Below are positions 25,701 to 36,500 of a stretch of DNA of 63,986 bases, piece by piece; positions within the stretch are counted from its first letter, which is position 1, and each line of letters begins with the position of its first letter. A program made the position numbers and the translations under genes. The notes below the pieces were generated by a model, which saw only the letters and a program-made list of their open reading frames with translations, was not told the origin of the DNA and ran no database searches. Source of the stretch: Lingula anatina (lineage: Eukaryota > Brachiopoda > Lingulata > Lingulida > Lingulidae); NCBI RefSeq assembly GCF_001039355.2, contig NW_019775580.1, forward strand, positions 494,266 through 558,251, written 5' to 3'.

Positions 25701-28700
25701 GGAGGACTCTGCTTCACTGCAGAAGGTCTGTTTATATAACACTCCCTTTGACTGTTCAAGTTGCACACAGAAAAATATTACTTTTTTGTAATATTTTCAT
25801 CTTCTGTAAATTTGGTTTTGTAAAGTAACGCGTCATATTATGTGATTTATATCTGCTGCCAAACTTGGGTAAATTTCATTTTATTTGCAACTGGCAGTTA
25901 AAAAATCATAATGTCATGCTTTTTTGCTCTGTTGATTTCGAAGGACAAAATTTGTGCTTGAATTCATCTGATCTGCATTTCGAATAAAGGTTAATGATAA
26001 CCATATTTCTCTCCAGGTTCCTACTTCCTGAGTGGCGGCCATGAGTGCGTCCTGGTCAAGTGGCAGTATAACTCCCATCACAAGGATTTTAGACCAAGGC
26101 TTGGGGCGCCCATTGATCATGTGATCTGTTCCCATGACAACACACTCTACGCTACTTGCCATTCAGATAATGGTAGATGTTGCTGAATTATATTTGACTG
26201 TATTTTAGATTAGCCTTTGGAATCTTGGTGAAAATATAGACTCAAAATATGTAGTGTACTATTTTGCAGAGAAAGGAGAAATTAAAAGATACAAAAGCAT
26301 GATAAATGCCACGATACATGACAAGTTTTTTTTTAAATTAAGTGTACTATTCTCTAATTTAAAGGAAGTTTTACTGAGAAATAAAAATGATAGCACGTGC
26401 TCCCTTCAGTTACAGATATCTCATTGACCCAACATATTTTTTTTTTCTTTTTTTATGTTGAGATGTTGCAAACATTCTGACAAGATTATTTCTAATTTCC
26501 AGTGATCCAGCTGATCAACCCTGGTTTCAAGGTGGTGCAGTTATACCAGGGTCTGACCCAGGCCCACCTTCCACACCACAAACATCAGCCAGCCCCTGTG
26601 GGGCTACTTGTAGACCCCAGAACTAAGGCCCTGGTGACCAATGGGAAGCCAGGACATCTGCAGTTTTACTCACTTCACAGTGATAGGCATTTGTACAATG
26701 TAGGTGAAGGTGTGGAAGAAGTTAATGTTATATTGTCCATATGAAGGAAATGTTTGAGTAAGCTTCTTTCTTAAGGTGAATAAAAGCAATAGCAAGTATA
26801 GTGGGCTCGGTGAAGGCAAATATGCAGTGCAAAATAGTGATTTTACTGTAACATTAGCAATCTCTTTTTGAGTACAAAAACAAGCACAAATTTATATCTA
26901 CAATAAGTGATCGACCACCAATTTATCTAGAGTTAAAATACACTATAAAATTTTGGGTGTTAAAGTTAAGACCAAGTTAATGTCTTGCCCTTGGTATCTT
27001 AACCTCTTGCAGCTGCACAAAATTGCAGCCCAGTCTGCTCATATGGTGCATGCTGGGTGTCGGATTTGTGCCATAGAAATCAGTGGAGGGTTCGCTAACA
27101 CCAGCATCTTCTCTCTGCTGGCGTTTGGTAGTAGACCTCTGCACAAGAAAACTGTTTCCCACTGGAGAAATTTCCATCTAGCCAAAAGTAGTGATTTTTT
27201 GCCCAGTGGCCATTTTTTCAAAGAAAAAATAAAAACATCTTTAGTCAGTTTTGAGATTAAAATCAGACCTGACGAAAATTTATGTAACTAAGGCTACCAC
27301 CTTTCTTTTATATAACTATTTGATCTATATCCTAATAAACAATTAGTAAAATATTTTTATCAGTATATGACATTAAATTAATTCTTCAGCTTGTCTGGCC
27401 AGTGTATGTATAAAAGTCCATTGGTTTGTTTACTTTTTTTCCTTTCTCTAATTTGTTTTTTGCTTAAAAACCGAGCTTTGTACTTTGATATTTGGTTCTC
27501 TGTATCAAGGATGCTGATCACAATTCTGTCTATTTATTTCCAGCTCGACATTGTCCAGCAGAATTACGTCTCTCCAGACAATCTGCAGCGCCCCCTGGTG
27601 CACACAGAGCTGGAGAAAGCTGCATTTGACGATGGGGGGGACTGGCTGGCCACGGTCCAGAGGAGAGAAGACGGAGAGACGGCTGAGGAGATCGTTTTGA
27701 AGTTTTGGCAGTTTATGAAGGAGTCCCAGATGTGAGTTTGATTTTTTCATCTCACCTTTGCGCTGATATTCAACTTAAAGGGTTACCCAGCTGAGCAGCT
27801 GGTTGTGGTAAAACTTGGCCAAGCCTTGACTGCTTTGGTGGATAGCTTAAATTCTATAAAATTTTATGGCTCTGTACAGAAGTTATCATAATCTATCTAT
27901 CTCAGCCGAGATTTTCGCTGAGGCACAGTCAGTGTAATCTGCACCCGTTGCAGAGCAACATGAACAACATCATGGACCACAAACTTTTCCCAACTTTACT
28001 CAAGTAATTGAAGTTTTGAGGGGGTGTGCCAGACAGTTAAGCTGATTACATTGACTGCTCCATAACAAGAATCCCCACTGAGGTAGATCAATCCTGCTAA
28101 CACAGTAATTTCCATTCTGAACACAGCCTATCACATGTCAGGGTTATTTTGATGCTGTGGATTCCTCTGATATGACCTTGATGACCCCAGTAACCAGGCT
28201 GTGTCTCCTGACCTTTGTTTCCACAATAATGATGCATCCTCATTTAATTTGTTATAGATGATGCCAATATCTGCATTTTTCAAATTTTTTTAAGTAACAG
28301 ATGTTTCAAAGACATTAAAATAATTATTAAAAAGGGAATTCTCTTAAACGTTCTGTAATTATCATCAGGTTTGTTCTGAACACCACAGTTGACCTTCCTC
28401 ACTCAGACGTCATCCATACTCTTAAGTTCCGTTCCCATGGCAACGGGTCTAGGACGCCTCTGTGTCTTACCACTAGCAGGGATGGGAAGTTTAAGATTTG
28501 GACTTTGGTGGAAGACAGTGATATTTATAGTGAGTAAACCTTGCTGTGTAAACTTACAATGGTTAGAAAATGTGAGTCTGTGTTCAGTAACATTTAAGTT
28601 ATTATTATGTCATTTTGTGTTTCTTTGTCAAAGTGTGTGGATATTGAAAGATAAGTTTAAATGTGGAAACCTCATCAGATTTTTTTATCCTTTTTACTCA

Positions 28701-31502
28701 CAGAGTGAAAATCTTACTATTTTATTTTGAAATTAAGCAAGAAAAATTAGATATTGCCAAAAATGTTGTTCAATCAAAATATGGTGAAGATAATCTGTAA
28801 TCTATATCTCAGGGACGAGCAGTTGTTGGAATTGTGAGTCAGTGGGTTACTACAAGGAGCAACCGGCCTGTGCTGCCGACTTCTCCGAGGACGGCTCCCT
28901 CCTTGCCGTGGGATTTGGTCACACCCTGACACTGTGGGACCCGGACACGAATGCCTTGAAGACCACGCTTACTTGTGGCGATGAGGGGGATGAGATAAAG
29001 TAAGTATCTGTAGAATATGGTTGATGAAAATGGTCTTGGGATAACCAATTCCAGAAGAAGAGCGGAAGACATATAGATTGTTTACAGTATGTTGCTGTGA
29101 TGAAAGCTAGCTTCTGTGGTTTCGCAAAGTCTGAGATGACCTTGATGACCCCAAGCTCCTTGGCTGTGATTCTGAGCAACTCCTTTTTGTTTCTAAATCT
29201 TATTTTCAGTTTCTCATTCTGTGTAAAATGAAAATTGGTTAGAAAAGATAAAGTTGGGTTGACATCAACTAAAACTACCAGTTACAGAAAACAATACATC
29301 AACCATAGAATTATAGTTTTTCATCAGACATTGAATGACCCCATTCCTTCTGTTTTTATTTGCAGACACATTGCCTTTGGCAGGCAACTTTGCTGCCATC
29401 TATTGGTTTGTACAACAAACAACAAGCTGTTAGTTTGGAATCTGTTGAGTTGCTCACTGTTGTGGAGCGTGGGGTTGAAGGCCGAGGTGCTGGTGGCAGA
29501 TCCGTTGTCGGAGCACATGGCTGTGGTCAGTGACGGTCAGGACAGCAGTGCAGGCTGGGAGTGTGAGTATTTACTGGTCAACTGAACGAGCTTTAAGTGT
29601 GTATTGAGTATTTTTATAAACTTTGAAAGCTCATGAGATCAATTTTCCTTTGAATTTTTTTATCAGTTCATGTATAAACTTTGACCAGGGATGGACTGCA
29701 TGAATTTTTTTATCAGTTTATGTGTAAACTTTGACCAGGGATGGACTACATGAAATATAAATCGGCGTGAACTGAGAATGTGCAACATTTATGTGCTTGT
29801 TGTTTCTTCATGTTTTTCTTTCTGTTGTATTTCAGTATATGTCTTCAAGCCATCAGATGCCCAACCATTATATCACCATGGCAACTTGACCTCTTCTGCT
29901 GTGATTGGTGGAATCTTCATACCTAATGAACATAAAAAGGATCAAAGAAACCTTGAATTAAATGAAGAACTATCTTGGCAGAGAGAATCAAAGTTGTATA
30001 TTTTCAATAGAAAACAAGAACTATTATCTATAGAAACTGAGAGTGATGAAAAAGCTGACATAACAAAGGAACAATCACAAGTACATCAAAGTGTACCACA
30101 AACTCCATTCAGTCTTCTTTTGAGTAGAAACCGTAAGAGGGCAGCACTGTCTAGCACAGCTCTTCCACTGGAAGCCAGGAGGAGCCAGGGTGGAGCTGAG
30201 GGTTTACAGGAGGTACGTTACCCAAATAGTTTGTAATGAAAGCAATAGAAGAGCGAGTTTGTTAGTCTGTTAAGTTACAGCAGGTTTCTGAATATTACAC
30301 CAAGTTGAAATATATTTCCTGCTGGTGATGTCATTGCTTATGTACTTGTGTAAGTGACCCATCAGTGATGTGCTAGTCCTCCTGACATGGATGTTGTCTC
30401 CATACTAACAGTTAAAATTGGTCCGGTTAGTGCTAATTATTCAAAACTGAAGTATTTATACTGGCCTTTGCCAAAGTGAAACTAAGAAACACTTTTATAA
30501 TCTAAAAATATGATTATGTAAATACAGAAAATTTCTGTGACTCTGTCCCATGTAACCATAATGATAATATATTTCTGTTGTATGTGTTCAGCTGCTTAGG
30601 ACCCCAGCACATGTGCTGCCCCCTGTGAACTCTCTATGTGGTACATTCATCAAGACATTACTGCTGGGAAAGGGGAAGAAAACCAGGTGAGATGAGGTCA
30701 TTGAATGAAGATGAAGCTGTCATTTTTCTTCAATCAGTAGCTTGTATTTGTTTCCATCTTTGTTTACTGCTAATATTTGATGTGTAAAAAGAGCATCTCC
30801 ATTATCCTTGTTTAAAGACAGATTTAAATCATTTCTAAAGAGGCTAAAACGGTGTTTAATTTGCCTGTGAGGCATGGTGTTAAGAATCTTCACCATAGTG
30901 GCCTCTTCACATAACTGACTAGTGGAATTAAAGTTTTTCCTATAGGATGAGGTCTCACAGCCAAGTTGATATGCAGATATATAGCTGCAAGATACAAGTT
31001 TTGATTTTACTTCTATACAGCCCACGATAAGTGTTAATGTTAACCTCCAAAGAGGAGTGTTGTGGTATCTGTGCAAGATAATCCTTATAACACTGTTTTG
31101 ACAAGTGGTTTTATATCAAGTATGTTGGTAAGTGCATTTTGAGAAGATGTACTTTAGGGTGCGTGCACACAGGGATACATTTCTACACTGCGTTTGTAGG
31201 ATAAAGAATCTGTTTTAAAGCTTTACTTCTTTCAAATTTTCAGAGTGCAAGAGGAGGATGACAGTGATTCTGATGACCAGTCAGGTGACATTTCAGACCA
31301 ATCAGAATCTGACTCTGAAAGTGCCATGGATGTGTCAGAACAAACCAATGAAATGTTTGTACACAAAACACGATCTCAGGACAAAATGGAAAGTGCAGAC
31401 TCAGAAAAAATATGGAGGACTGAAGAAGTCATTGATGAAAACATATTGGAGAAATTGTCTGGAGAAAAGGTTCATTGGGTTTCTAATTTATTTAACAAAT
31501 AA
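10554..31502 (+). CDS. WDR75: WDR75 (UTP17/Nan1), small-subunit processome WD40 protein
   Basis: Seventeen exons splice in frame into ~869 aa (human ~830): 10554-10675, 19978-20107, 21249-21314 (or duplicate 22635-22700), 21824-21917 (or 23210-23303), 23511-23626, 24437-24507, 25179-25283, 25637-25725, 26017-26172, 26503-26699, 27544-27731, 28369-28529, 28813-28999, 29366-29562, 29836-30212, 30592-30686 and 31244-31502. WDR75 joins the t-UTP/U3 snoRNP complex in the nucleolus for pre-rRNA transcription and 18S processing. Family landmarks in order are [85 protein letters not shown] and TPAHVLP. The C-terminus is acidic and Ser-rich. Exon 7 was started at 25179 because only that acceptor keeps frame. 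A polyadenylation signal AATAAA is at 31557-31562. Intron 1 carries most of the mobile DNA. Confidence 0.95.
10838..10924 (-). pseudogene. Severed 3' end of CCHC-TatD ORF copy B
   Basis: On the minus strand this encodes the last ~28 residues of the TatD ORF, ending with a TAA at 10838-10840. It aligns with 14562-14650 of copy A. It is exactly the part missing from copy B, which breaks off at 16916. The two pieces were separated by the TIR element inserted between them. Similarity stops just past the stop codon. Confidence 0.8.
10925..11111 (+). repeat. Left 187-bp terminal inverted repeat
   Basis: Reverse complement of 16729-16915 with scattered mismatches. It ends immediately before the single N at 11112. 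Confidence 0.85.
11295..11901 (+). CDS. Executioner caspase (caspase-3/7-like), C-terminal exons only
   Basis: Two exons, 11295-11430 and 11666-11901 (stop TAG), join in phase to give 123 aa. The first opens at the active-site cysteine (ACRGTKLD of the QACRG pentapeptide, whose Q belongs to the preceding exon). An Asp-rich linker ([10 protein letters not shown]) is followed by the small subunit with [12 protein letters not shown], the substrate-pocket segment [12 protein letters not shown] and a C-terminal [13 protein letters not shown]. The frame is intact, with a polyadenylation signal AATAAA at 11948-11953. Executioner caspases cleave proteins after Asp during apoptosis. The large-subunit exons with the catalytic His are absent: only 180 bp separate this exon from the single N at 11112. 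It is either a gene fragment captured in WDR75 intron 1 or a misplaced contig end. Confidence 0.88.
11902..14561. other. Noncoding stretch between caspase exons and TatD ORF
   Basis: 11902-13050 is AT-rich and featureless apart from the caspase polyadenylation signal. From about 13060 to 14561 the base composition becomes mixed, and this may be the 3' untranslated or LTR part of the minus-strand TatD element. I could not define LTR ends or a polypurine tract. No coding exon is supported. Confidence 0.5.
14562..16591 (-). CDS. CCHC zinc-knuckle + TatD-hydrolase ORF of a retroelement, copy A
   Basis: An uninterrupted minus-strand frame of ~675 codons ends with TAA at 14562. The N-terminal part is Ser/Pro-rich. 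Two zinc knuckles follow (C-x2-C-x4-H-x4-C, residues ~139-152 and ~162-175), then a Ser/Arg-rich linker, a CPIFGC...H finger-like patch near 260 and a TatD domain from ~400 to the end. TatD metal and catalytic signatures are all present: [26 protein letters not shown] and ETDAPYF. TatD proteins are metal-dependent phosphoesterases/DNases. The 5' end is lost at the single N at 16592, where it departs from copy B, so ~120 N-terminal codons are missing. Base composition is clearly more GC-rich than the host introns. It lies in WDR75 intron 1, antisense to the host gene. Confidence 0.85.
16729..16915 (-). repeat. Right 187-bp terminal inverted repeat
   Basis: Inverted copy of 10925-11111. It starts at ccaagatggtggacgaag and ends in ...aagtaccaccc just before the second 9-bp target copy gtcataccc. 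The segment 16593-16728 between the N and this TIR is unique interior of the element. Confidence 0.85.
16916..19205 (-). pseudogene. CCHC-TatD ORF copy B, broken
   Basis: This second copy keeps the N-terminus that copy A lacks, starting at an ATG at 19205 ([15 protein letters not shown]). It then runs through the Ser/Pro-rich region, both CCHC knuckles and the TatD domain. It is inactivated: there are in-frame stops at about 18534, 17435 and 17366, a frame change near 18100, and the last ~28 codons were cut off at 16916 by the TIR element (they survive at 10838-10924). Nucleotide similarity to copy A is high throughout. Its start lies ~160 bp after the stop of the pol/PHD frame at 19364, with no LTR between, so both appear to belong to one element. 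Confidence 0.85.
19283..19371. repeat. Tandem ctactcgacctta repeats in the pol-TatD spacer
   Basis: Six imperfect units of tactcgacctta(atc) fill the spacer between the pol/PHD stop and the CCHC-TatD start codon. They may be a degenerate minisatellite or a control region for the downstream ORF. Confidence 0.7.
19364..19912 (-). pseudogene. Ty3/gypsy-type integrase C-terminus with PHD finger, 5'-truncated
   Basis: One minus-strand frame runs from about 19912 to a TGA at 19364-19366, interrupted by a single in-frame TAA at 19622-19624. The first part resembles the integrase C-terminal barrel of Ty3/gypsy Pol (a KRDYDL-type stretch, then a WKGPG core and an NHDR segment). The second part is a PHD zinc finger (Cys pairs, ECS-type WYHGSC core, final CEDC; about 19530-19400). 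PHD or chromo modules at this position are thought to steer integration to chromatin marks. Reverse transcriptase and the rest of integrase are absent, since similarity ends at about 19912. This is a dead remnant, in WDR75 intron 1 and antisense to it. Confidence 0.8.
20151..20370. mobile_element. MITE-like element in WDR75 intron 2
   Basis: The ends are imperfect inverted repeats of ~30 bp. The left reads taggggcgtattctcatag and the right, on the minus strand, tagaccccattcccagag; both continue into an agat-gatc segment. No coding sequence is present. The target duplication is unclear. Confidence 0.45.
20931..21997 (+). repeat. 1,067-bp block repeated at 22317-23383 across a gap
   Basis: This block, which includes WDR75 exons 3 and 4, one snoRNA copy and a (CA)n tract, reappears apparently unchanged 1,386 bp downstream on the other side of the N-run. 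Exon 4 ends in phase 1 while exon 3 begins in phase 0, so using both copies would break the frame. An assembly duplication is the simplest reading. Confidence 0.9.
21543..21632 (+). ncRNA. C/D-box snoRNA, copy 1 (WDR75 intron 3)
   Basis: The 90-nt unit is closed by a gttgc/gcaac terminal stem. Box C is GTGATGA (21549-21555), followed by D' CTGA, C' GTGATGA and box D CTGA (21624-21627). Upstream of D', ctgtggtttcgc can pair for 12 nt with the 28S rRNA segment GCGAAACCACAG. Upstream of D, ccttggctgtg can pair with the adjoining CACAGCCAAGG. The D+5 rule points to the A of CCACAG as the 2'-O-methylation target. The first element sits one base too far from D', so it may only be an accessory pairing. 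The human counterpart was not identified. Confidence 0.9.
21998..22316. other. Assembly gap (319 N)
   Basis: A run of N separates the two copies of the duplicated WDR75 exon 3-4 block. Confidence 1.
22317..23383 (+). repeat. Second copy of the 1,067-bp WDR75 block
   Basis: Same sequence as 20931-21997, including exon copies 22635-22700 and 23210-23303. It continues directly into unique intron 4 sequence and exon 5, so it is the copy joined to the rest of the gene. Confidence 0.9.
22929..23018 (+). ncRNA. C/D-box snoRNA, duplicate of copy 1
   Basis: Identical to 21543-21632 because it lies inside the duplicated block. It should be counted as the same locus unless the duplication proves real. 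Confidence 0.8.
23940..24320. mobile_element. Degenerate foldback in WDR75 intron 5
   Basis: The left arm (gcagacatgctgaaa at about 23946) and the right arm (tttcagcatgtctgg at about 24296, inverted) are complementary. Further inward similarity includes matched aaaatttgt stretches. The arms are diverged, suggesting an old MITE. Confidence 0.4.
24817..24906 (+). ncRNA. C/D-box snoRNA, copy 2 (WDR75 intron 6)
   Basis: Nearly the same 90-nt unit as copy 1. Box C GTGATGA, D' CTGA, C' TTGATGA and D CTGA are all intact, as are both 28S antisense elements. The terminal stem starts attgc instead of gttgc, which weakens one pair. Confidence 0.9.
25349..25438 (+). ncRNA. C/D-box snoRNA, copy 3 (WDR75 intron 7)
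   Basis: An intact unit with a perfect gttgc/gcaac stem and boxes C, D', C' and D, as in copy 2. It sits in the 353-bp intron between exons 7 and 8. Confidence 0.92.
28140..28215 (+). ncRNA. Candidate diverged C/D snoRNA (WDR75 intron 11)
   Basis: The stretch keeps the D'-C' core of the other copies (ctga, then atgaccttgatgacccca) and a terminal CTGA at 28208-28211. Box C is degenerate (TTGATGC) and the guide segments differ. It is probably a decayed or re-targeted paralogue. Confidence 0.45.
29091..29180 (+). ncRNA. C/D-box snoRNA, copy 4 (WDR75 intron 13)
   Basis: An intact 90-nt unit with a perfect terminal stem. The box C context is GTGATGAAAG, as in copy 1. Both 28S-complementary segments are unchanged. 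Confidence 0.92.
29648..29755 (+). repeat. ~53-bp x2 tandem duplication in WDR75 intron 14
   Basis: Two copies of a unit containing tttttatcagttcatgtata and ctttgaccagggatggact lie side by side with few differences. No function is evident. Confidence 0.85.
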
Positions 31503-33544
31503 ATTATTCTGGAAATGAAGGAATGAAGGCTCTCGATTTCCTTTAGAATTATTTAAAATAAAGCAACAAAGAAAGCTTCAAGGTCATTTGATAGACAGTG
31601 GAAGTGCTGGATGACTGCACCTTTTTTTATCTGAATTTCAAAATAAAATTGTTTTGTCAAAAACATGAAGAATAAAAATTACAAGACAGATGGGTTTTTT
31701 CTGTTTCAGTGGTTGTATTTTGCTTTCTGAAATGTAACGGAGCTGCTATTTGATTCAAGTAAGCCATGTTGAGATCTGTTTTTAGTGTTTTTGAAAGTTT
31801 TACAAACATCACGGGAATATTGTATTTTCTTGTGAGGACATGTAAGTTGATATTTATCAAGAGACAAGCTTGCAGTTGGGGACTGGCCAAGTGGTTCCTA
31901 AAAGCTTTCTTTTCTTTTATATTCTGACCTTGGCTGCAACCTTAATCTTTTTCAAGAAACAAGTCTTTTTTATTTAGTACAATATACTTTATTATTGCAA
32001 CTTTTATTAATAAGCAATGTAACAAATTTTACTGAAAAGCAAGGAACACTTGGAAGTTGCCCAAGGTGAGAGAATGTTAGAGAAGAAATTGTGATATGCC
32101 TTAATCTAATGGACAGAATTTACATCACAATTATGATTGAACATCTTCCTGACATTGAATACAAGATTATCCATGTGCATGAGGAAGTAGAGTTCAATAT
32201 TTGAAAGCACACTACACTGTCTAAAAAAATTTATCTCTTGGTTGAATGATCAAGATCTAATCCGTGTCAAAGTTGTGTAAAATAACTTCCATTTTCCTCC
32301 CTCCAGTAGCAGAAATGGAATAATCTTTGTAATAAAACAACACTATGAAATTAGAAAAATATCAGATAGCATGTTCCCTCTTTATCACAATGATCATTTG
32401 ACATACCATGACTTGATTACAATATTTACTTATCACGATGATCTGAGACTTTCTCTCAACATGCAATCTAAACCACTATCATTAAAATATTGTAAAACAA
32501 ATGGCTCTAAATTACAAAGAGAGCCGTTAAAACTTAACGATAAAAACTCATTTTCTCAATTCCATGCAAGTAACAAGTCCTATCTACTGTCCACAATTGA
32601 AAATCACTGCACAAACTCGATCAAACTATTGCTCTACTGTCTCCTGTCTCAGTCAGGGCCTTTGGTTAAACTGTTCATTCCAAAAATACTATGGGAACTA
32701 AAATTCCATCATCACATTCTTAACACATAAAGAATGTTCTGTATAAATACGTAACAATACTAATACTAGGCAAATGGCTTAAACTATAGTTAATACAGGG
32801 GATTTCTTTGGGGGAAAAAGCAAAATTATAGTGTAGTCCACACCTGGGTGTCTGTTATTGTCAGCTGGTAAAGCCATTTCACAATTAAGAAATTGATGCA
32901 TTGGAAAAGTGCGCTGTCATATGTTTCATTTCTTACCTTCACCAAAAATATAAAGTATTTATCCACAATAAAATGGCCAAAATAAATCAATTATTTAATA
33001 ATCAATTGTGCCTTTAAAACCTTGTCAAAGATATTGATAATGATAATAATGATATTGGGCCAGCTGAGAGAAGCCAGCTTCTTTAACTTTTTTCCTTTTT
33101 TGTAAAACAGATATGACTGTTGTCATGGCAGTGTTCAATAGGTGGCACTCTCTGGCAAGAAAAGCCTCAAATAGGATGCACTTACCCCTAACCTTTGCCT
33201 TATTTTTATTCACAATACAACAAATGAAAAACTGACAATACAATATTTTTTTCTCGGATAAAACAGAATTAAAAATGCAGTACAACACCAAGCCTATATA
33301 TCTTTTAATAAGTGTCCAAGTAAATGCAGTTTGTTGTTAATATCTAAAATGTTACACTGCATTTTTGCAACACAAAGTGGTCACAACTCTTTGAAGAGAA
33401 GTAATTGGCAGCCAACAGCATATTTCTTATTTGAATCTTGTTGCTGTGTGCCTGGCAACTATTAAAATACCAATGGACAGTTCCATATCAACCTTTTTTT
33501 CGGGTTCTATCTCCAAATGTTAAACATAGCCATGACTCGTAACA
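31503..33544. other. Convergent 3' flanks of WDR75 and SLC40A1
   Basis: AT-rich DNA between the two stop codons. It holds the WDR75 polyadenylation signal (31557-31562) and presumably the SLC40A1 3' UTR on the other strand. ORFs here (for example 32371-32730) have no recognisable protein and no splice context. Confidence 0.6.
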
Positions 33545-36500
33545 TTATGTCACCACAGTACTTGTACTAGCATTTGGCGTTTCTGCTGTGATGACCGCCA
33601 AACTCGTGTGATCCTTCTTCGGCGTCCGAGGACCCGCCCTGCAACACACGCACTTCTCAAAATGGAATAGATGACCGCGAATTTTTCTCGAGTACAGGGC
33701 ATAAAACACTCCTCCACAGCAAACGAAGCTGAAGGACAAAATAATCAAGATGGCAAAAGTATCTGGGCGAGGAGCGACAATCACCAGTAAAAATTTCACC
33801 ATGTCCAGCAACATGTTCAGTGAGCTCTGGACACCGTTGACTACGCCGCGCTCCTGTTCCGCGACGTTCTCTTGGATCAGCTGTGTCACGGACAGGTCAG
33901 CCATCCAGAGGCCTGGAGAGAAACAAGTTGTATTGGTGAAAAATTTTAGAAAACAATCCTCCACATGGCACCTGCAAATTTAAGCTGCAGTAGAACTTAG
34001 TCTTACTTTTATTTTTAATGCATTTCACTCAGAATATTTCTGTTTGTTTTAAGCAACTTGAAATAACCTACCCGTCAAAACATTTACTAAATGTGACACT
34101 TTACATCTCCTTAAGAAATTTTTCTGTATGGGATTCTGTAGCAGCAAAGATTCTTTCTCACACACGTGTACTCACCAAACCTGCCAGTGATGATCCCAGC
34201 TATGAAGAGAGAGACAGATATTAGAGAACCTTTGACTTCAGTCTTACAAGTGTGGGTGGCGTTGTCAAATGTTCCTGCCTCGTTGCTGGCATTTGAAAAG
34301 TTATAAGAGGCATCAAAAGGAAGAGCCAGCACGGAGGGTGGCGAGTCATCCACAGACCCCTCGGGGGTGGTTGCTAGAGATACATTATTAGCTTGTCTTT
34401 TTACAATAACATGACTGTTTCCATGGACACTAACATCTTGGTTGTCATGGAAACTGATTATATTCTCCATTCTGATTGGCTGAAGCATCCCAGCTGTAGA
34501 AAAGTCATCATTTATGAAGTATGAGTATTGATGTTGGGAATCAAAGGGAACTGAGCGACGTCGTCGTCGTCCAAAATCTGTATTGTTTTCTGGTGAAGTT
34601 GGTAATACCGGAACAATGCCACTCACAACAATAGGGGGCAGCACTGTGGCATTACCCTGAGGTGGCTTCAGCTCGCACGTCGTTATTGTATACTTTTGGG
34701 ATGTGTCGTGATAGCCAATAAATGGACTGCCAGGGGTCCAAATGGAGACTACGCACAGCGTCAGGCAAGAGATTTCCAGGCTGAACCCAAACAGGCCCGT
34801 GCGCTCAACTCCAATCCGTTTGCGAAGGAAGGTAAATCCCACAGTTCCCAGGATTCCCATCAAGGAGCCAATCGCCATGCAGATTCCCAGAATGGACTCA
34901 GTGTAACCTTGTGAGAAGGCATAACCTGGAGTACAGGGAAAATTACTGAGACAGCATAAAAAATTCCGCACTGAAAGATGCTTATCATAGTCGATATTAT
35001 TAAAAGCTTTGATTTTGATAGTGCCATTCATAAAATATTGAAAAATTTTTAAAACTTGTTTAAGGTATCATTCCTTGCAAATTGTGGTAAAATTTCAATT
35101 AATGAATGACACTGAAAAAAAAAAAGTTAGCAGATACTGCTAATAAATTTAAAATGTGAAAAGAGTGACAGAATTGGTCCAAAAATGGCAATATTGTCCC
35201 AATGAAGACCTTGTCACTTACAAGTGAAATTAATACACCCTTCCCCCAAAATAAGTCAAACCCTAGCAGTCGTGTGACAGTCATGTGACACATACCCACG
35301 GTAACGTTATCAAAGCCCAGGACAGTCATGTAGAGAAATGCCAACCCGAGTCCTGCTAACATCACAGACTGTCTCATGTAGATGCCCCAGCCAGTGAAGA
35401 GAACGATGAACTTGGAGAACATCAACTGGAAACAACTCTTGTCCAGTTCCTCGTCTGCAGCTGTGGTGGCCGAGTACGGGGACTTGTACTCCTCCTGGAA
35501 TTATAATTATTATATTCATGATTTCATTTTGGTACTAAATAAATACATTTTTATGGCAATTCAAATTATACAATTATTTACGTATGCATAAGGTTAGAGG
35601 GTGGGATTTTACCAGAATTGTAGCAAGCAGTATTTTTGTTTTGTTTTTGTTGTTTTTTTTCTGTTCTCAGAAGGGAGACTGGCAAATTTCACATTTAACA
35701 ATAAAAGTTACAAATGGTAAATAAGAAAATCAGTTATTTAATTTCCCTATGTTTGCTTATACCTTAGTGAGGAAGGAAGAAAATGTTGAAATTTTCTACC
35801 AAACAATTTTTTTGCTACATGCTGCAATTTTTCTCTTTGGTTTTGGACTTTGATGATAAATTGTTCAGCTTTCAAGAAAAGTATTTTTTCTTTTATCATG
35901 ATTTTTCTTGCCTTGTAAAGGTCTTTTGCTTCTTATACCCCTACAAACAGTGTCAGAATGGCGTTTTAATGTCAACCCACCTCATCAGCCATCTCCACCT
36001 TCTCCTGGTCTTCACTCTTCTCCACTTTAGGCAGCATTTTCTCCTCTGTGGCCTCCTCCTCTGACTTATTCAGCTCATTATCTGTCTCTAACTCCCCAGC
36101 AAGGTCTGGCTCCATCTCTGTGGGCTTTTCTGGTGCTGAAATTAGGAATGTTTTAAATTCCACATTAAAGAAAACACATTTTAAAGATGAACAGCATAAG
36201 CAGAGCTCAATCAATGGTGAGCAGTAGCCAATTGATTTGATTGCCAAGGACCTGATCCTGATGAAAATTTCATAAAATATGTTCTCTTTCAAGAGCATAT
36301 TTTCTTATAACTTCTATGGCAATAAAATATCTGTCATGAATTATTATTCAAATTATTTACAAGTTTTCCTCCAGTAATAAGTCCTAGCAATTTTACTATC
36401 TCCACAACTTACATCTTCAGTCCCAGTAAAATCTTAACAACTATTCAACTTGAAGTTAAATATCTATCTGGAACTACATTTACATCACATCAGTGACAAA

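Noticed and set aside
30310-30400. Further C/D snoRNA in WDR75 intron 15
   Set aside because: gtgatg-like boxes are present, but there is no terminal stem and no clear D' box.
30720-31076. 118-aa minus-strand ORF in WDR75 intron 16
   Set aside because: No family features, no splice or promoter context, and AT-rich intron sequence.
32371-32730. 119-aa ORF between WDR75 and SLC40A1
   Set aside because: Low-information composition and no recognisable motif; it probably lies in the antisense of the SLC40A1 3' UTR.
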